Below, in pieces: positions 1 to 6,547 of a stretch of 7,024 nucleotides of DNA (position 1 is its first letter; the number at the start of each line of letters is the position of its first letter). Origin of the DNA: an uncultured Alphaproteobacteria bacterium (lineage in GTDB: Bacteria; Pseudomonadota; Alphaproteobacteria; Micavibrionales; Micavibrionaceae); assembly GCA_937128575.1 (NCBI GenBank), contig CAKZMN010000166.1, positions 1 through 7,024 on the forward strand. The letters run 5' to 3'. The notes below the pieces were generated by a model, which saw only the letters and a list, made by a program, of their open reading frames with translations, was not told the origin of the DNA and ran no database searches. The translations under genes and the position numbers were made by a program.

Positions 1-456
1 ATGGCGATATACGGCTTGAACCCCACGCCGGACGCCCCCAATCCCATGCGCCCCGTTGTGTCGCTTCAGGTGCCCGTCATCCGCACGCGCATAGTTTACC
101 CTGGCGCAGTGGTTGGGTATAGCGCAACGTATCGTTTTGAAAAAGAAACGCCGCTGGCTACAGTGTCTGCGGGCTATGCTGATGGCCTTTCATGGTCACT
201 GGAAAATAAGGGCGCGCTGTATTTTAAGGGATATAAATGCCCCATTCGCGGGCGGGTCTCTATGGATTTAACGACCGTTGACTTATCAAGCGTGCCAGAG
301 AGCGAAAGACCTAAGCCGGGTGAATATATGGATGTTCTAGGCCCCGACCAAAGCGCCGATGATTTGGCGCAAGCGGCCGGCACGATTGGGTATGAAGTTC
401 TGACGCATTTGGGTCAGCGCTATGAACGACACTACCTTAATCAAGACGCTGATTAA
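1..456 (+). CDS. alr: Alanine racemase, C-terminal part (5' end outside window)
   Basis: Alanine racemase is a cytoplasmic PLP enzyme that interconverts L- and D-alanine and supplies D-Ala for peptidoglycan. Only the C-terminal beta-barrel domain (151 residues) is present. Visible family landmarks are the GYSATY motif, whose first Tyr (residue 40 here) matches the catalytic Tyr265 of the Geobacillus enzyme; the GYADG motif (residues 58-62) matching the Tyr284 region; and GRVSMD (84-89), the conserved Met-Asp stretch near the active site. The PLP-lysine domain is missing because the gene runs off the left edge. The ATG at position 1 is almost certainly an internal Met, because the AIYGLNP stretch beside it normally lies well inside the protein. 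The gene ends with TAA at 454-456, inside the 3' end of the convergent dipeptidase gene. Family assignment is secure; the true start cannot be seen. Confidence 0.95.
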   Translation: MAIYGLNPTPDAPNPMRPVVSLQVPVIRTRIVYPGAVVGYSATYRFEKETPLATVSAGYADGLSWSLENKGALYFKGYKCPIRGRVSMDLTTVDLSSVPESERPKPGEYMDVLGPDQSADDLAQAAGTIGYEVLTHLGQRYERHYLNQDAD

Positions 457-1210
457 CGTCGCGCTCCACAGAATCTTTCAGTGCGTCAAAATGCGAATCG
501 CTTAAATTGGCGGGCGAGTCACCCGCGGTGCATATTTGGGTCATGCGCATTTCTGGCGGTAAATTTTCATCACTGAGCGGTGCAAAACCCCCGTAATATT
601 CAGCCGTGAACCTGAAATCCCACCATTCCTGCGGCAGAGGCAAAAGCGGCATATCAAACGCCGCCGCGGCATCAATCATGGCACCGGTTAGGATGGCGCG
701 GTTCTGGCGCACTTCATCGGTTAAACCGATGTAATCACGATGCGCGGGGTTGTGCGCGGGCGATGGGTCTTCCGCCAAGTGATCAAAAACAGTACCCATA
801 TCCAGCATTTTTCCATCTTCATCAATCAAAGACAAATCAATCGCCATCCCTCTGGGGTGCGCGCCGCCGCCGGGCGGGGAGAGCAGGCGGTTGGGTTGTT
901 CCAACCAATGTGGATTGGCGCGGGCAATGGGGCTGCTCGCCATTAAGCTTTGCGCCTCTATCGTGCGCAGGCCATCATACAAAACGCTGACATGGCCATG
1001 GCGCTGATGAATGCTGCGCGCGGCCAAGAGCGTGATTTTAGCCAAATCAACATGCAGCCACAGGCGCGCATTATCGCCGTAAATTTTACCAAAAATATTA
1101 GGCGCAGCGCTTCGCTGATAAGCGAGCTCAATACGGATCGGATGCTCATCAGAAAACAAATCCATAGGCACCAACATTTCGGGTGAGATGATTTTTCCGC
1201 CCTGATCCAT
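437..1210 (-). CDS. ddpX: D-alanyl-D-alanine dipeptidase-like protein (VanX/DdpX, peptidase M15D)
   Basis: The protein has 257 residues and no signal peptide, so it is probably cytoplasmic. VanX/DdpX enzymes are zinc dipeptidases that hydrolyse D-Ala-D-Ala, for glycopeptide resistance or for recycling and scavenging of cell-wall dipeptide. Visible motifs are YDGLR (78-82, Arg82 matching VanX Arg71), AHPRGMAID (117-125, with His118 and Asp125 as the first two zinc ligands at the VanX spacing of seven), DMGTVFD (137-143) and EWWDF (195-199, Glu195 matching the catalytic Glu181). The third zinc ligand, His184 in VanX, is Asp198 here, encoded GAT at 617-619. The protein is longer than VanX (about 200 residues), mainly through a C-terminal tail of about 59 residues. 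The start is supported by AAGGA five bases upstream of the ATG. Its 3' end overlaps alr by 20 bases. Whether it is an active dipeptidase is uncertain; the symbol is assigned by family only. Confidence 0.85.
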   Translation of the reverse strand: MDQGGKIISPEMLVPMDLFSDEHPIRIELAYQRSAAPNIFGKIYGDNARLWLHVDLAKITLLAARSIHQRHGHVSVLYDGLRTIEAQSLMASSPIARANPHWLEQPNRLLSPPGGGAHPRGMAIDLSLIDEDGKMLDMGTVFDHLAEDPSPAHNPAHRDYIGLTDEVRQNRAILTGAMIDAAAAFDMPLLPLPQEWWDFRFTAEYYGGFAPLSDENLPPEMRMTQICTAGDSPANLSDSHFDALKDSVERDVNQRLD

Positions 1211-1305
1211 AAAATTCCTTATATTTACTAGCGTTTAGCTCTGGACGAATATCGCTGTTTCTATTAGTCTTCAAGCCTTGAGTTTTCAAAATAGAACAAA
1301 GAATC
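1211..1305. promoter_or_regulatory. Divergent intergenic region between dipeptidase gene and mlaE
   Basis: These 95 bases separate two gene starts and should hold both promoters. For the minus strand, TTGAAA (complement of 1284-1289) and TAATAG (complement of 1261-1266) lie 17 bases apart, a fair -35 and a weak -10. A small palindrome, TCAAG-C-CTTGA at 1271-1281, lies in the spacer between them and could be an operator. For the plus strand I find no convincing -35/-10 pair ahead of mlaE. The mlaE ribosome binding site is weak (AAAGA, 1298-1302). The role of the region follows from gene orientation; the individual elements are tentative. Confidence 0.4.
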
Positions 1306-2148
1306 ATGGCAGCAAAGCTAGAAAATTTTCCTGATCATAAAGATAGCCAGAAATCTGGCGGGCCTGTTGGCTTTATTTTTAATTTTTTTCAGGCCGTTGG
1401 TGGCGCAATCCTTGGGTTTTTCCAAAAAATTGGCCACCTGACGGATTTCGCCCTGCGCTCTGTGGCGCATTGCTTTATGCCGCCGACATTTTTCAAACAA
1501 ATCCTGCGTCAATTGGTGGATATTGGATATTATTCCCTTCCGGTTGTGGGGATGACCGCGCTGTTCACTGGTATGGTGCTGGCGCTGCAATCCTATACAG
1601 GTATGACCCGTTTTAACGCAGAGAGCGCCATTGCCGGCGTTGTGGTTTTGTCGGTTACGCGTGAATTGGCGCCGGTTTTGGCGGGGCTAATGGTGGCGGG
1701 GCGCGTTGGCGCGGCGATCGCGGCGGAAATTGGTACGATGCGAGTCACGGAACAAATTGACGCTCTAACGACCCTGTCGGTGAACCCGTTTAAATATTTG
1801 GTCGTGCCGCGCATTATTGCGGGCACATTGACCCTGCCTATTTTGGTGTTAATCGGCGATATCATCGGCGTGTTTGGTGGATATGCTGTGGCGGTTTATA
1901 AGCTCGACTTCTCCGCTGGCTCATATATTTCACAAACTTGGGATATTTTAGAAACCATGGATGTTGTATCCGGCTTGGTAAAAGCCGCGGCCTTTGGCTT
2001 TATTGTCACGGTGCTGGGTTGTTATCACGGTTATAATTCACAGCGCGGCGCGCAAGGCGTGGGCGCGGCCACAACCAACGCGGTTGTTTCGGCCTCTATC
2101 ATGATCCTTATCTTCAACTATATCATTACGCAGATCTTTTTCTCATGA
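1306..2148 (+). CDS. mlaE: MlaE-family ABC transporter permease
   Basis: This 280-residue inner-membrane permease belongs to the MlaE/YrbE family, which with an MlaF ATPase and an MCE (MlaD-type) protein moves phospholipids between the inner and outer membranes. The N-terminus is polar to about residue 20, followed by the amphipathic or membrane-embedded stretch typical of the family. Hydrophobic segments lie at roughly 76-97, 108-140, 165-198, 222-240 and 257-279. The most diagnostic motif is EIGTMRVTEQIDAL (141-154), the cytoplasmic coupling helix that contacts the ATPase. The C-terminal signature GYNSQRGAQGVGAATTNAVV (242-261) is also characteristic. Length is close to that of E. coli MlaE (260). 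The gene ends in an ATGA overlap with mlaF, so the two are co-translated. The start has only a weak ribosome binding site, but no better upstream start is evident. Confidence 0.93.
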   Translation: MAAKLENFPDHKDSQKSGGPVGFIFNFFQAVGGAILGFFQKIGHLTDFALRSVAHCFMPPTFFKQILRQLVDIGYYSLPVVGMTALFTGMVLALQSYTGMTRFNAESAIAGVVVLSVTRELAPVLAGLMVAGRVGAAIAAEIGTMRVTEQIDALTTLSVNPFKYLVVPRIIAGTLTLPILVLIGDIIGVFGGYAVAVYKLDFSAGSYISQTWDILETMDVVSGLVKAAAFGFIVTVLGCYHGYNSQRGAQGVGAATTNAVVSASIMILIFNYIITQIFFS

Positions 2149-2936
2149 GCAGTGCAAAGACCAAAACAAACCCCGTGAACAAGCTGAAATTAACCGGCGT
2201 TCATAAATCATTCGGCAGCAATCACGTTCTAAACGGTGTGGATATTGCGGTTGAGCCGGGTAAATCATTGGTTGTGATTGGTGGGTCGGGCTCGGGTAAA
2301 TCTGTGATGCTGAAATCTGTTTTGGGGATCGTGCAACCGGATCAGGGCTCCATTACCGTTGATGGTCAAGAAACTGTTGGGCTGGGGCCTAAAGACCGTG
2401 ATGCGGTTATGCGCAAATTCGGCATGTTGTTTCAAGGCGCAGCTTTGTTTGACTCAATGAAGGTATGGGAAAACGTGTCCTTTGGTTTAATGCAGGGGCG
2501 CGGCATGGATAAGCGATCCGCCCACGAAATCGCTATTGAGAAAATCACTGCGGTTGGCTTAAAGCCAGAGGTTGGCGATCTGTATCCTGCGGAAATCTCC
2601 GGCGGTATGCAAAAGCGCGTTGGTCTTGCTAGAGCGATCGCAACAAGCCCCGAAATTATATTCTTCGATGAACCAACAACTGGCCTTGACCCGATTATGT
2701 CGGACGTGATTAATGACTTGATCGTGAAATCAGTGAAGGAACTGGGCGCCACGGCGCTGTCAATTACGCATGATATGGCGTCTGCGCGCAAAATCGCCGA
2801 TCATATCGCGATGATTTATGAGGGGCGCATTATATGGCACGGCCCCGTGGATGATCTGGATCATTCAGGCAACGAATATGTTGACCAATTTATACATGGG
2901 CGCGCGGATGGTCCGATAACGCGCCGCACGGCATAA
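2145..2936 (+). CDS. mlaF: MlaF-family ABC transporter ATP-binding protein
   Basis: This is the cytoplasmic ATPase subunit (263 residues) that powers the MlaE permease encoded immediately upstream. All nucleotide-binding motifs are intact: Walker A GGSGSGKS (46-53), Q-loop Gln97 in MLFQGAALFDSM, ABC signature ISGGMQKR (151-158), Walker B IIFFDE (171-176) with the D-loop GLDP after it, and the switch His209 in SITHD. The C-terminal FIHGRADGPI stretch (249-258) resembles the extension typical of MlaF proteins, which in E. coli mediates dimer contacts; here the protein ends only five residues later. Its ATG overlaps the mlaE stop as ATGA, indicating translational coupling and matched subunit amounts. 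No MCE-domain mlaD follows; PBP1a does. Substrate (phospholipid) is inferred from the family. Confidence 0.94.
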   Translation: MSSAKTKTNPVNKLKLTGVHKSFGSNHVLNGVDIAVEPGKSLVVIGGSGSGKSVMLKSVLGIVQPDQGSITVDGQETVGLGPKDRDAVMRKFGMLFQGAALFDSMKVWENVSFGLMQGRGMDKRSAHEIAIEKITAVGLKPEVGDLYPAEISGGMQKRVGLARAIATSPEIIFFDEPTTGLDPIMSDVINDLIVKSVKELGATALSITHDMASARKIADHIAMIYEGRIIWHGPVDDLDHSGNEYVDQFIHGRADGPITRRTA

Positions 2937-2954
2937 ACTGAAAACGAAACGCAC

Positions 2955-5405
2955 ATGAAATATCTTTGGTACGGATTTTTAGGATTATTCTCGCTAGGCT
3001 TTCTTGGCCTGATCGCTGGTGTTGTTCTGGTGGTGGGTATCTTTAGCTATTTCGGCAATGACCTCCCCGACCATAGCCAGCTTGCAGATCATGAGCCGCC
3101 CATCGTAACGCGTTTATATGCTGGGGATGGTCGCTTGCTCGCGGAATTTGCGCAAGAAAAGCGCGTTTTTATGCCTATCGAGAGCGTGCCAGACGTCGTA
3201 AAAGATGCCTTCATTGCCGCGGAAGATCAAAATTTCTATGAGCATGAGGGCGTGGATATTTTCGCCATCGTGCGCGCGGTGTTGATGAATGTAAAAAGCT
3301 TAGGCACCGGACGCCGCCCCAAGGGCGCATCAACAATCACGCAGCAGGTTGCAAAGAACTTCCTGCTCACCAACGAAGTTTCTTATGAGCGTAAAGTCAA
3401 AGAAGCGATTCTAGCCTACCGCATGGAAAAGGCCATTTCTAAGGATCGCCTGCTGGAGCTATATTTGAACGAGATTTTCCTGGGATCCAGAGCGTACGGC
3501 GTTGCGGCTGCGGCTTTACAATATTTCGCAAAGCCCCTTGATGAGCTTACGATTGCAGAGGCGGCCTATCTGGCGGCTCTGCCGAAGGCGCCGAATAATT
3601 ACCACCCCGTGCGCAACCGTGAAGCCGCCATTGATCGTCGCAACTGGGTGATTGGCCGCATGTTGGATGATGGATATATCGAGGAGGCACAAGCCGACCT
3701 CGCGAAGCTTGCCCCACTTGAAGTGGTAGAGCGCAGCAAAGAAGAAACCGTTAAGGCGCCATTTTTTGCCGAAGAGGTTCGCCGCGATCTTGCGCAAACC
3801 TATGGCGAGGACAGCCTGTATGGCGGTGGCTTGGCCGTGCGCACAACCATTGATCCGGTCTTGCAACAAATTGCAGAAACCGCAATGCGTGATGGCCTGC
3901 AGGCCTATGACCGTCGTCATGGATATCGCGGCCCCGTTGCACATTTCGCCAGTATGGATGATTGGTCAAAGAAAATATCCGGCATCGCCACGCCGCAGGG
4001 GCTGCTTACCGAATGGAAGCTAGCCTTCGTGCGTGAGACTTCTGCCAATGAAGCCAAGCTTGGGTTTGAAGATAAAAGCAAAGGCACGCTGGCGCTTAAA
4101 AATGCAAAATGGGCGCGTAAATGTTTGGGCGAATGCTATGCGCTTGGCCCCGAAATCACAGGCGTTAATCAGGTTGTGAAACCCGGCGACGTTATTATGG
4201 TGTCGGCGGTGAAGGACAAAAAAGATTTCTACGAACTGCAGCAAGTGCCATTGATTGAGGGCGGTTTAATCGCCATGGACCCGCATACGGGCCGCATTTT
4301 GGCCATGCAAGGCGGGTGGAGCTATCGCTACGGCGTGAGTGAGTTTAACCGCGCGGTGCAGGCCCAAAGACAGCCCGGATCGGCCTTCAAACCATTTGTA
4401 TATTTGGCGGCGCTTGATAAGGGCTTCACGCCTGCAACGCTTGTTCTGGACGCGCCATTCGCCATCGAAGATCGCCCCGGACATTTCTGGAGCCCGACCA
4501 ATTATTCCAAGGAATATTACGGCCCGACGCCGATCCGCGTGGGCGTTGAAAAATCTAAAAACCTTATGACGGTGCGCCTTGCTGACTTCCTCGGTATGGA
4601 CATCATCAGCGCGTACGCCGCGCGCTTTGGCATCACCGAAGACATGCCGCCGCATCTATCTATGGCGCTGGGCGCGGGTGAAACCACGCTGCTGAAAATC
4701 ACGGCGGCCTACGCTGTTTTGGTGAATGGCGGTAAGAAGATTGAGCCGACATTTGTTGACCGTATCCAAGACCGCTACGGCAAAACCATTTTCCGCCACG
4801 ATGCCCGTCCATGTCAGGACTGCGGCAGCTTGGTAAAATGGCAGGGGCAAAAAACGCCCGAACTGGTTGATAACCGTGAACAGGTCACCGACCCGCGCAC
4901 CGCCTATCAAATGGTGTCGATCCTGCAGGGCGTGGTGCAGCGCGGAACCGGCGCGCGCATTGCCTCTCTCGGCCGTCCGCTTGCGGGTAAAACAGGCACA
5001 ACAAACGAATCCAAAGATACGTGGTTTATTGGTTTCTCCCCCGATTTGGTGGTGGGTGTATTTGCCGGCTTTGATGACCCGCGTTCCTTGGGTAAGCGTG
5101 AAACCGGATCATCCATCGCGGTGCCTATCTTTAAGGACTTCATGGGCAAGGCGTTAAAAGATGAGCCAATCTTGCCCTTTCGCGTGCCGCCCGGTATGCG
5201 TCAGGTGCAGATCAATGCATCAACCGGCGTGCGTGCGCAGCCCGGCGATAAAAAGGTAATTTGGGAATCGTTTGTGACAGGCACAGAGCCAACAAACGAG
5301 ATGTATATCCTTGATGGACGCGGCATTAATCTAATGCCATCCGTCGCGCCAGAGGTCGGCAGCCCCGCCCAGCAAGCCATCACGGGCACAGGCGGTCTGT
5401 ACTAA
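2955..5405 (+). CDS. mrcA: Penicillin-binding protein 1A, bifunctional transglycosylase/transpeptidase
   Basis: This class A PBP (816 residues; E. coli PBP1a has 850) is anchored in the inner membrane and polymerises lipid II glycan strands, then cross-links their peptides in the periplasm. A membrane anchor spans about residues 4-33. The GT51 domain shows EDQNFYEHEG (90-99, catalytic Glu90), GASTITQQ (124-131), the RKVKEAILAYRMEK helix (146-159) and LYLNEIFLG (169-177, Glu173). An intervening OB-like domain covers about 325-430. The transpeptidase domain has the SxxK motif as SAFK (476-479, nucleophile Ser476), SxN as SKN (534-536) and KTGT (679-682). Two Cys pairs are present, C390/C394 and C620/C623. 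The gene begins 18 bases after mlaF with no strong ribosome binding site, so it is probably part of the same operon; the N-terminal anchor supports this start. Confidence 0.96.
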   Translation: MKYLWYGFLGLFSLGFLGLIAGVVLVVGIFSYFGNDLPDHSQLADHEPPIVTRLYAGDGRLLAEFAQEKRVFMPIESVPDVVKDAFIAAEDQNFYEHEGVDIFAIVRAVLMNVKSLGTGRRPKGASTITQQVAKNFLLTNEVSYERKVKEAILAYRMEKAISKDRLLELYLNEIFLGSRAYGVAAAALQYFAKPLDELTIAEAAYLAALPKAPNNYHPVRNREAAIDRRNWVIGRMLDDGYIEEAQADLAKLAPLEVVERSKEETVKAPFFAEEVRRDLAQTYGEDSLYGGGLAVRTTIDPVLQQIAETAMRDGLQAYDRRHGYRGPVAHFASMDDWSKKISGIATPQGLLTEWKLAFVRETSANEAKLGFEDKSKGTLALKNAKWARKCLGECYALGPEITGVNQVVKPGDVIMVSAVKDKKDFYELQQVPLIEGGLIAMDPHTGRILAMQGGWSYRYGVSEFNRAVQAQRQPGSAFKPFVYLAALDKGFTPATLVLDAPFAIEDRPGHFWSPTNYSKEYYGPTPIRVGVEKSKNLMTVRLADFLGMDIISAYAARFGITEDMPPHLSMALGAGETTLLKITAAYAVLVNGGKKIEPTFVDRIQDRYGKTIFRHDARPCQDCGSLVKWQGQKTPELVDNREQVTDPRTAYQMVSILQGVVQRGTGARIASLGRPLAGKTGTTNESKDTWFIGFSPDLVVGVFAGFDDPRSLGKRETGSSIAVPIFKDFMGKALKDEPILPFRVPPGMRQVQINASTGVRAQPGDKKVIWESFVTGTEPTNEMYILDGRGINLMPSVAPEVGSPAQQAITGTGGLY

Positions 5406-5430
5406 ATCTAAAAAATATTGAGTGAGCGTT

Positions 5431-6012
5431 TTAGGCGTTAAGCTTATCTGCAGTTTCAATGAAGGCCTTAATCAGGTCATTCATCATATTGGCCTGCATG
5501 TCATTGGTCAGCGCGCCATTATCATCAAACGCGCTAAAGCCGTTAGAAACAGCCACCTGCTGCGGCAAAACATGAACGGCAATATTGCCCAACATCATGC
5601 GCAAGGGCACAAGGCCGCGTATACCACCAAGAGCGCCCGGCGTGGCCGCAGCCAGCGCCGCAACCTTACCTTTATAGGCAAGCAATGGCGGCTCATCCTT
5701 ATTGTCAGGATCGGGGCGAGAAATCCAATCAAGCGTGTTTTTGAGTAGCGGAGAAAAAGAGCTGTTATATTCCGGGCTCGCGATGAAAAATCCATCATGC
5801 TCCGCAAATAATGCCTTAAGCTTTTTCGTATTTTCAGGAAGGCCCTGCGCATCTTCTAAATCACCATCATAGATCGGCATGTCGTAATCTTTAAGATCAA
5901 TGAATGTAGCCTGCGCGCCTGCTTTTTCAGCCAGATCACGGGCGTGCTGCGCCAATTTTTTATTGATAGAACCGCTGCGCGCGCTGCCTGCTAGGAATAG
6001 TAATTTAGCCAT
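5431..6012 (-). CDS. NAD(P)H-dependent FMN reductase (flavodoxin-like fold)
   Basis: This 193-residue cytoplasmic flavoprotein belongs to the NADPH-dependent FMN reductase superfamily (ChrR, SsuE and ArsH-type relatives), which reduce flavin, quinones or other acceptors with NAD(P)H. Visible motifs are the phosphate-binding loop GSARSGSINKKLA (9-21) that holds the FMN phosphate, SPEYNSSFSP (79-88) lining the flavin, and ATPGALGGIRG (123-133), typical of the ChrR/azoreductase branch. No signal peptide or extra domain is seen. AGGAG lies 11 bases upstream of the ATG, rather far but usable; no other start fits better. The gene converges on mrcA with 25 bases between the stops and has no functional link to it that I can see. 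The specific substrate (quinone, chromate, azo dye) cannot be told from sequence, so no gene symbol is given. Confidence 0.92.
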   Translation of the reverse strand: MAKLLFLAGSARSGSINKKLAQHARDLAEKAGAQATFIDLKDYDMPIYDGDLEDAQGLPENTKKLKALFAEHDGFFIASPEYNSSFSPLLKNTLDWISRPDPDNKDEPPLLAYKGKVAALAAATPGALGGIRGLVPLRMMLGNIAVHVLPQQVAVSNGFSAFDDNGALTNDMQANMMNDLIKAFIETADKLNA

Positions 6013-6046
6013 ATGTTTTGGTGCTCCTGTTTAAATACGGGAACTA

Positions 6047-6074
6047 CATATAACGTGATGAGAGAGAAAATCAA
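6047..6074 (-). promoter_or_regulatory. Candidate promoter of the FMN reductase gene
   Basis: On the minus strand, TTGATT (complement of 6069-6074) and TATATG (complement of 6047-6052) are separated by 16 bases, each matching four of six consensus positions. Transcription would start near 6040, giving a leader of roughly 28 bases that includes the AGGAG ribosome binding site. The -35 element lies within an A/T-rich stretch (6066-6088). Confidence 0.35.
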
Positions 6075-6087
6075 AACCGATTTTTTT

Positions 6088-6111
6088 TAGATAGGGCAAA
6101 GACCCTACGTA
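6088..6111. repeat. Small inverted repeat between tRNA-Gly and FMN reductase gene
   Basis: TAGGG (6092-6096) and CCCTA (6103-6107) form a five-base-pair stem with a six-base loop. Beyond a two-base mismatch on each side, the flanking T-run (6081-6088) and A-run (6111-6115) could extend the pairing. It lies just downstream of the 3' end of the tRNA, so it may form in the tRNA trailer. It is not a classical terminator, because on the minus strand the stem is followed by A residues instead of T residues. Confidence 0.3.
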
Positions 6112-6119
6112 AAAATAAT

Positions 6120-6194
6120 TGGAGCGAGTGAAGGGATTCGAACCCTCGACCTTCTCGTTGGCAACGAGATGCTCTACCACTGAGCTACACTCGC
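6120..6194 (-). tRNA. tRNA-Gly (anticodon GCC)
   Basis: The reverse complement folds as a complete 75-base cloverleaf. The acceptor stem is GCGAGTG/CACTCGC, the D stem GCTC/GAGC with loop AGTGGTA, the anticodon stem TCTCG/CGAGA with loop TTGCCAA, the variable loop five bases, and the T stem GAGGG/CCCTT (one G-T pair) with loop TTCGAAT. The anticodon GCC lies at the complement of 6160-6162 and reads GGC and GGT/U glycine codons. The discriminator base is T, as in other bacterial tRNA-Gly genes, and CCA is encoded, ending at 6120. All invariant positions look intact, so this is a functional gene and not a remnant left by integration. Confidence 0.97.
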
Positions 6195-6216
6195 ATCACG
6201 GGTTTAGAGAAGTCGG

Positions 6217-6244
6217 AATATAAAGAATTTGAGAAACAATGCAA
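6217..6244 (-). promoter_or_regulatory. Candidate promoter of tRNA-Gly
   Basis: On the minus strand, TATATT (complement of 6217-6222) is a good -10 element with five of six matches, and TTGCAT (complement of 6239-6244) is a weak -35 placed 16 bases upstream. The predicted start, near 6210, would leave a short 5' leader of about 16 bases before the mature tRNA. The spacing fits a tRNA promoter, but the -35 match is poor. Confidence 0.4.
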
Positions 6245-6262
6245 GCCTTAAAGGCAATTTTT

Positions 6263-6547
6263 TTAGTAAGCGTCGCCAACCTTGATAAGGGGGACTTTAT
6301 AGCCAATTGGCTCATGGTCATCAAACAATACATAAACGATGACATCCGGGCTTTTTTCGACCGATGGCACGATGTTCAGCGGGATTTCGTAATGCATTAA
6401 ATCGCTCTCAAGTTCCTTGTCCTTATAAACAAGCATCATGAGGCTTTGTTCGCGGTAAAACTCCACGCGTTTGACGATATCGGGCATTGGGCGGTCACTG
6501 ACCATCAAAACGCCGCCATCTTTCAATATGCTTAATTCTACATTCAT
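6263..6547 (-). CDS. Conserved-looking small protein of unknown function (94 aa)
   Basis: I do not recognise this gene. It encodes a 94-residue protein with no signal peptide or membrane segment, so it is probably cytoplasmic. The composition looks like a folded domain: alternating hydrophobic beta-type stretches (VELSIL, GVLMVS, SLMMLVYK, VIVYVLFDD), a likely short helix at PMPDIVKRVEFYREQ (21-35), and a hydrophobic C-terminal strand ending KVPLIKVGDAY. It has many acidic residues. The start ATG overlaps the stop of the upstream gene as ATGA (6544-6547), suggesting translational coupling. Its GC content is low (53 of 120 bases over 6301-6420), unlike the upstream partner. It ends 69 bases before the tRNA. 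A real gene is likely from its protein-like pattern and its coupling; its function is unknown. Confidence 0.65.
   Translation of the reverse strand: MNVELSILKDGGVLMVSDRPMPDIVKRVEFYREQSLMMLVYKDKELESDLMHYEIPLNIVPSVEKSPDVIVYVLFDDHEPIGYKVPLIKVGDAY

Noticed and set aside
763..990. Plus-strand open frame within the dipeptidase gene
   Set aside because: It is antisense to a gene with clear M15D motifs and its translation has no recognisable domain; it is a shadow frame.
4266..4655. Minus-strand open frame of 129 codons inside mrcA
   Set aside because: It lies opposite the transpeptidase SxxK and SxN motifs; its translation is His/Arg-rich with no domain, typical of antisense shadow frames.
5406..5430. 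Shared bidirectional terminator between mrcA and the FMN reductase gene
   Set aside because: The 25-base gap has an A-rich run but no inverted repeat strong enough to call a terminator.
5422..5748. Plus-strand open frame opposite the FMN reductase gene
   Set aside because: The minus strand here encodes intact flavodoxin-like motifs; the plus frame shows no domain.
6120..6194. tRNA-Gly as an attachment site of an integrated element
   Set aside because: No integrase, no duplicated tRNA 3' end elsewhere in the window and no mobile genes nearby; the tRNA 3' side faces the ordinary FMN reductase gene.
6245..6264. Plus-strand hairpin GCCT-TAA-AGGC followed by a T-run, resembling an intrinsic terminator
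   Set aside because: The stem has only four pairs with a three-base loop, and all genes around it (tRNA and the small genes) are on the minus strand, so no plus transcript needs ending there.
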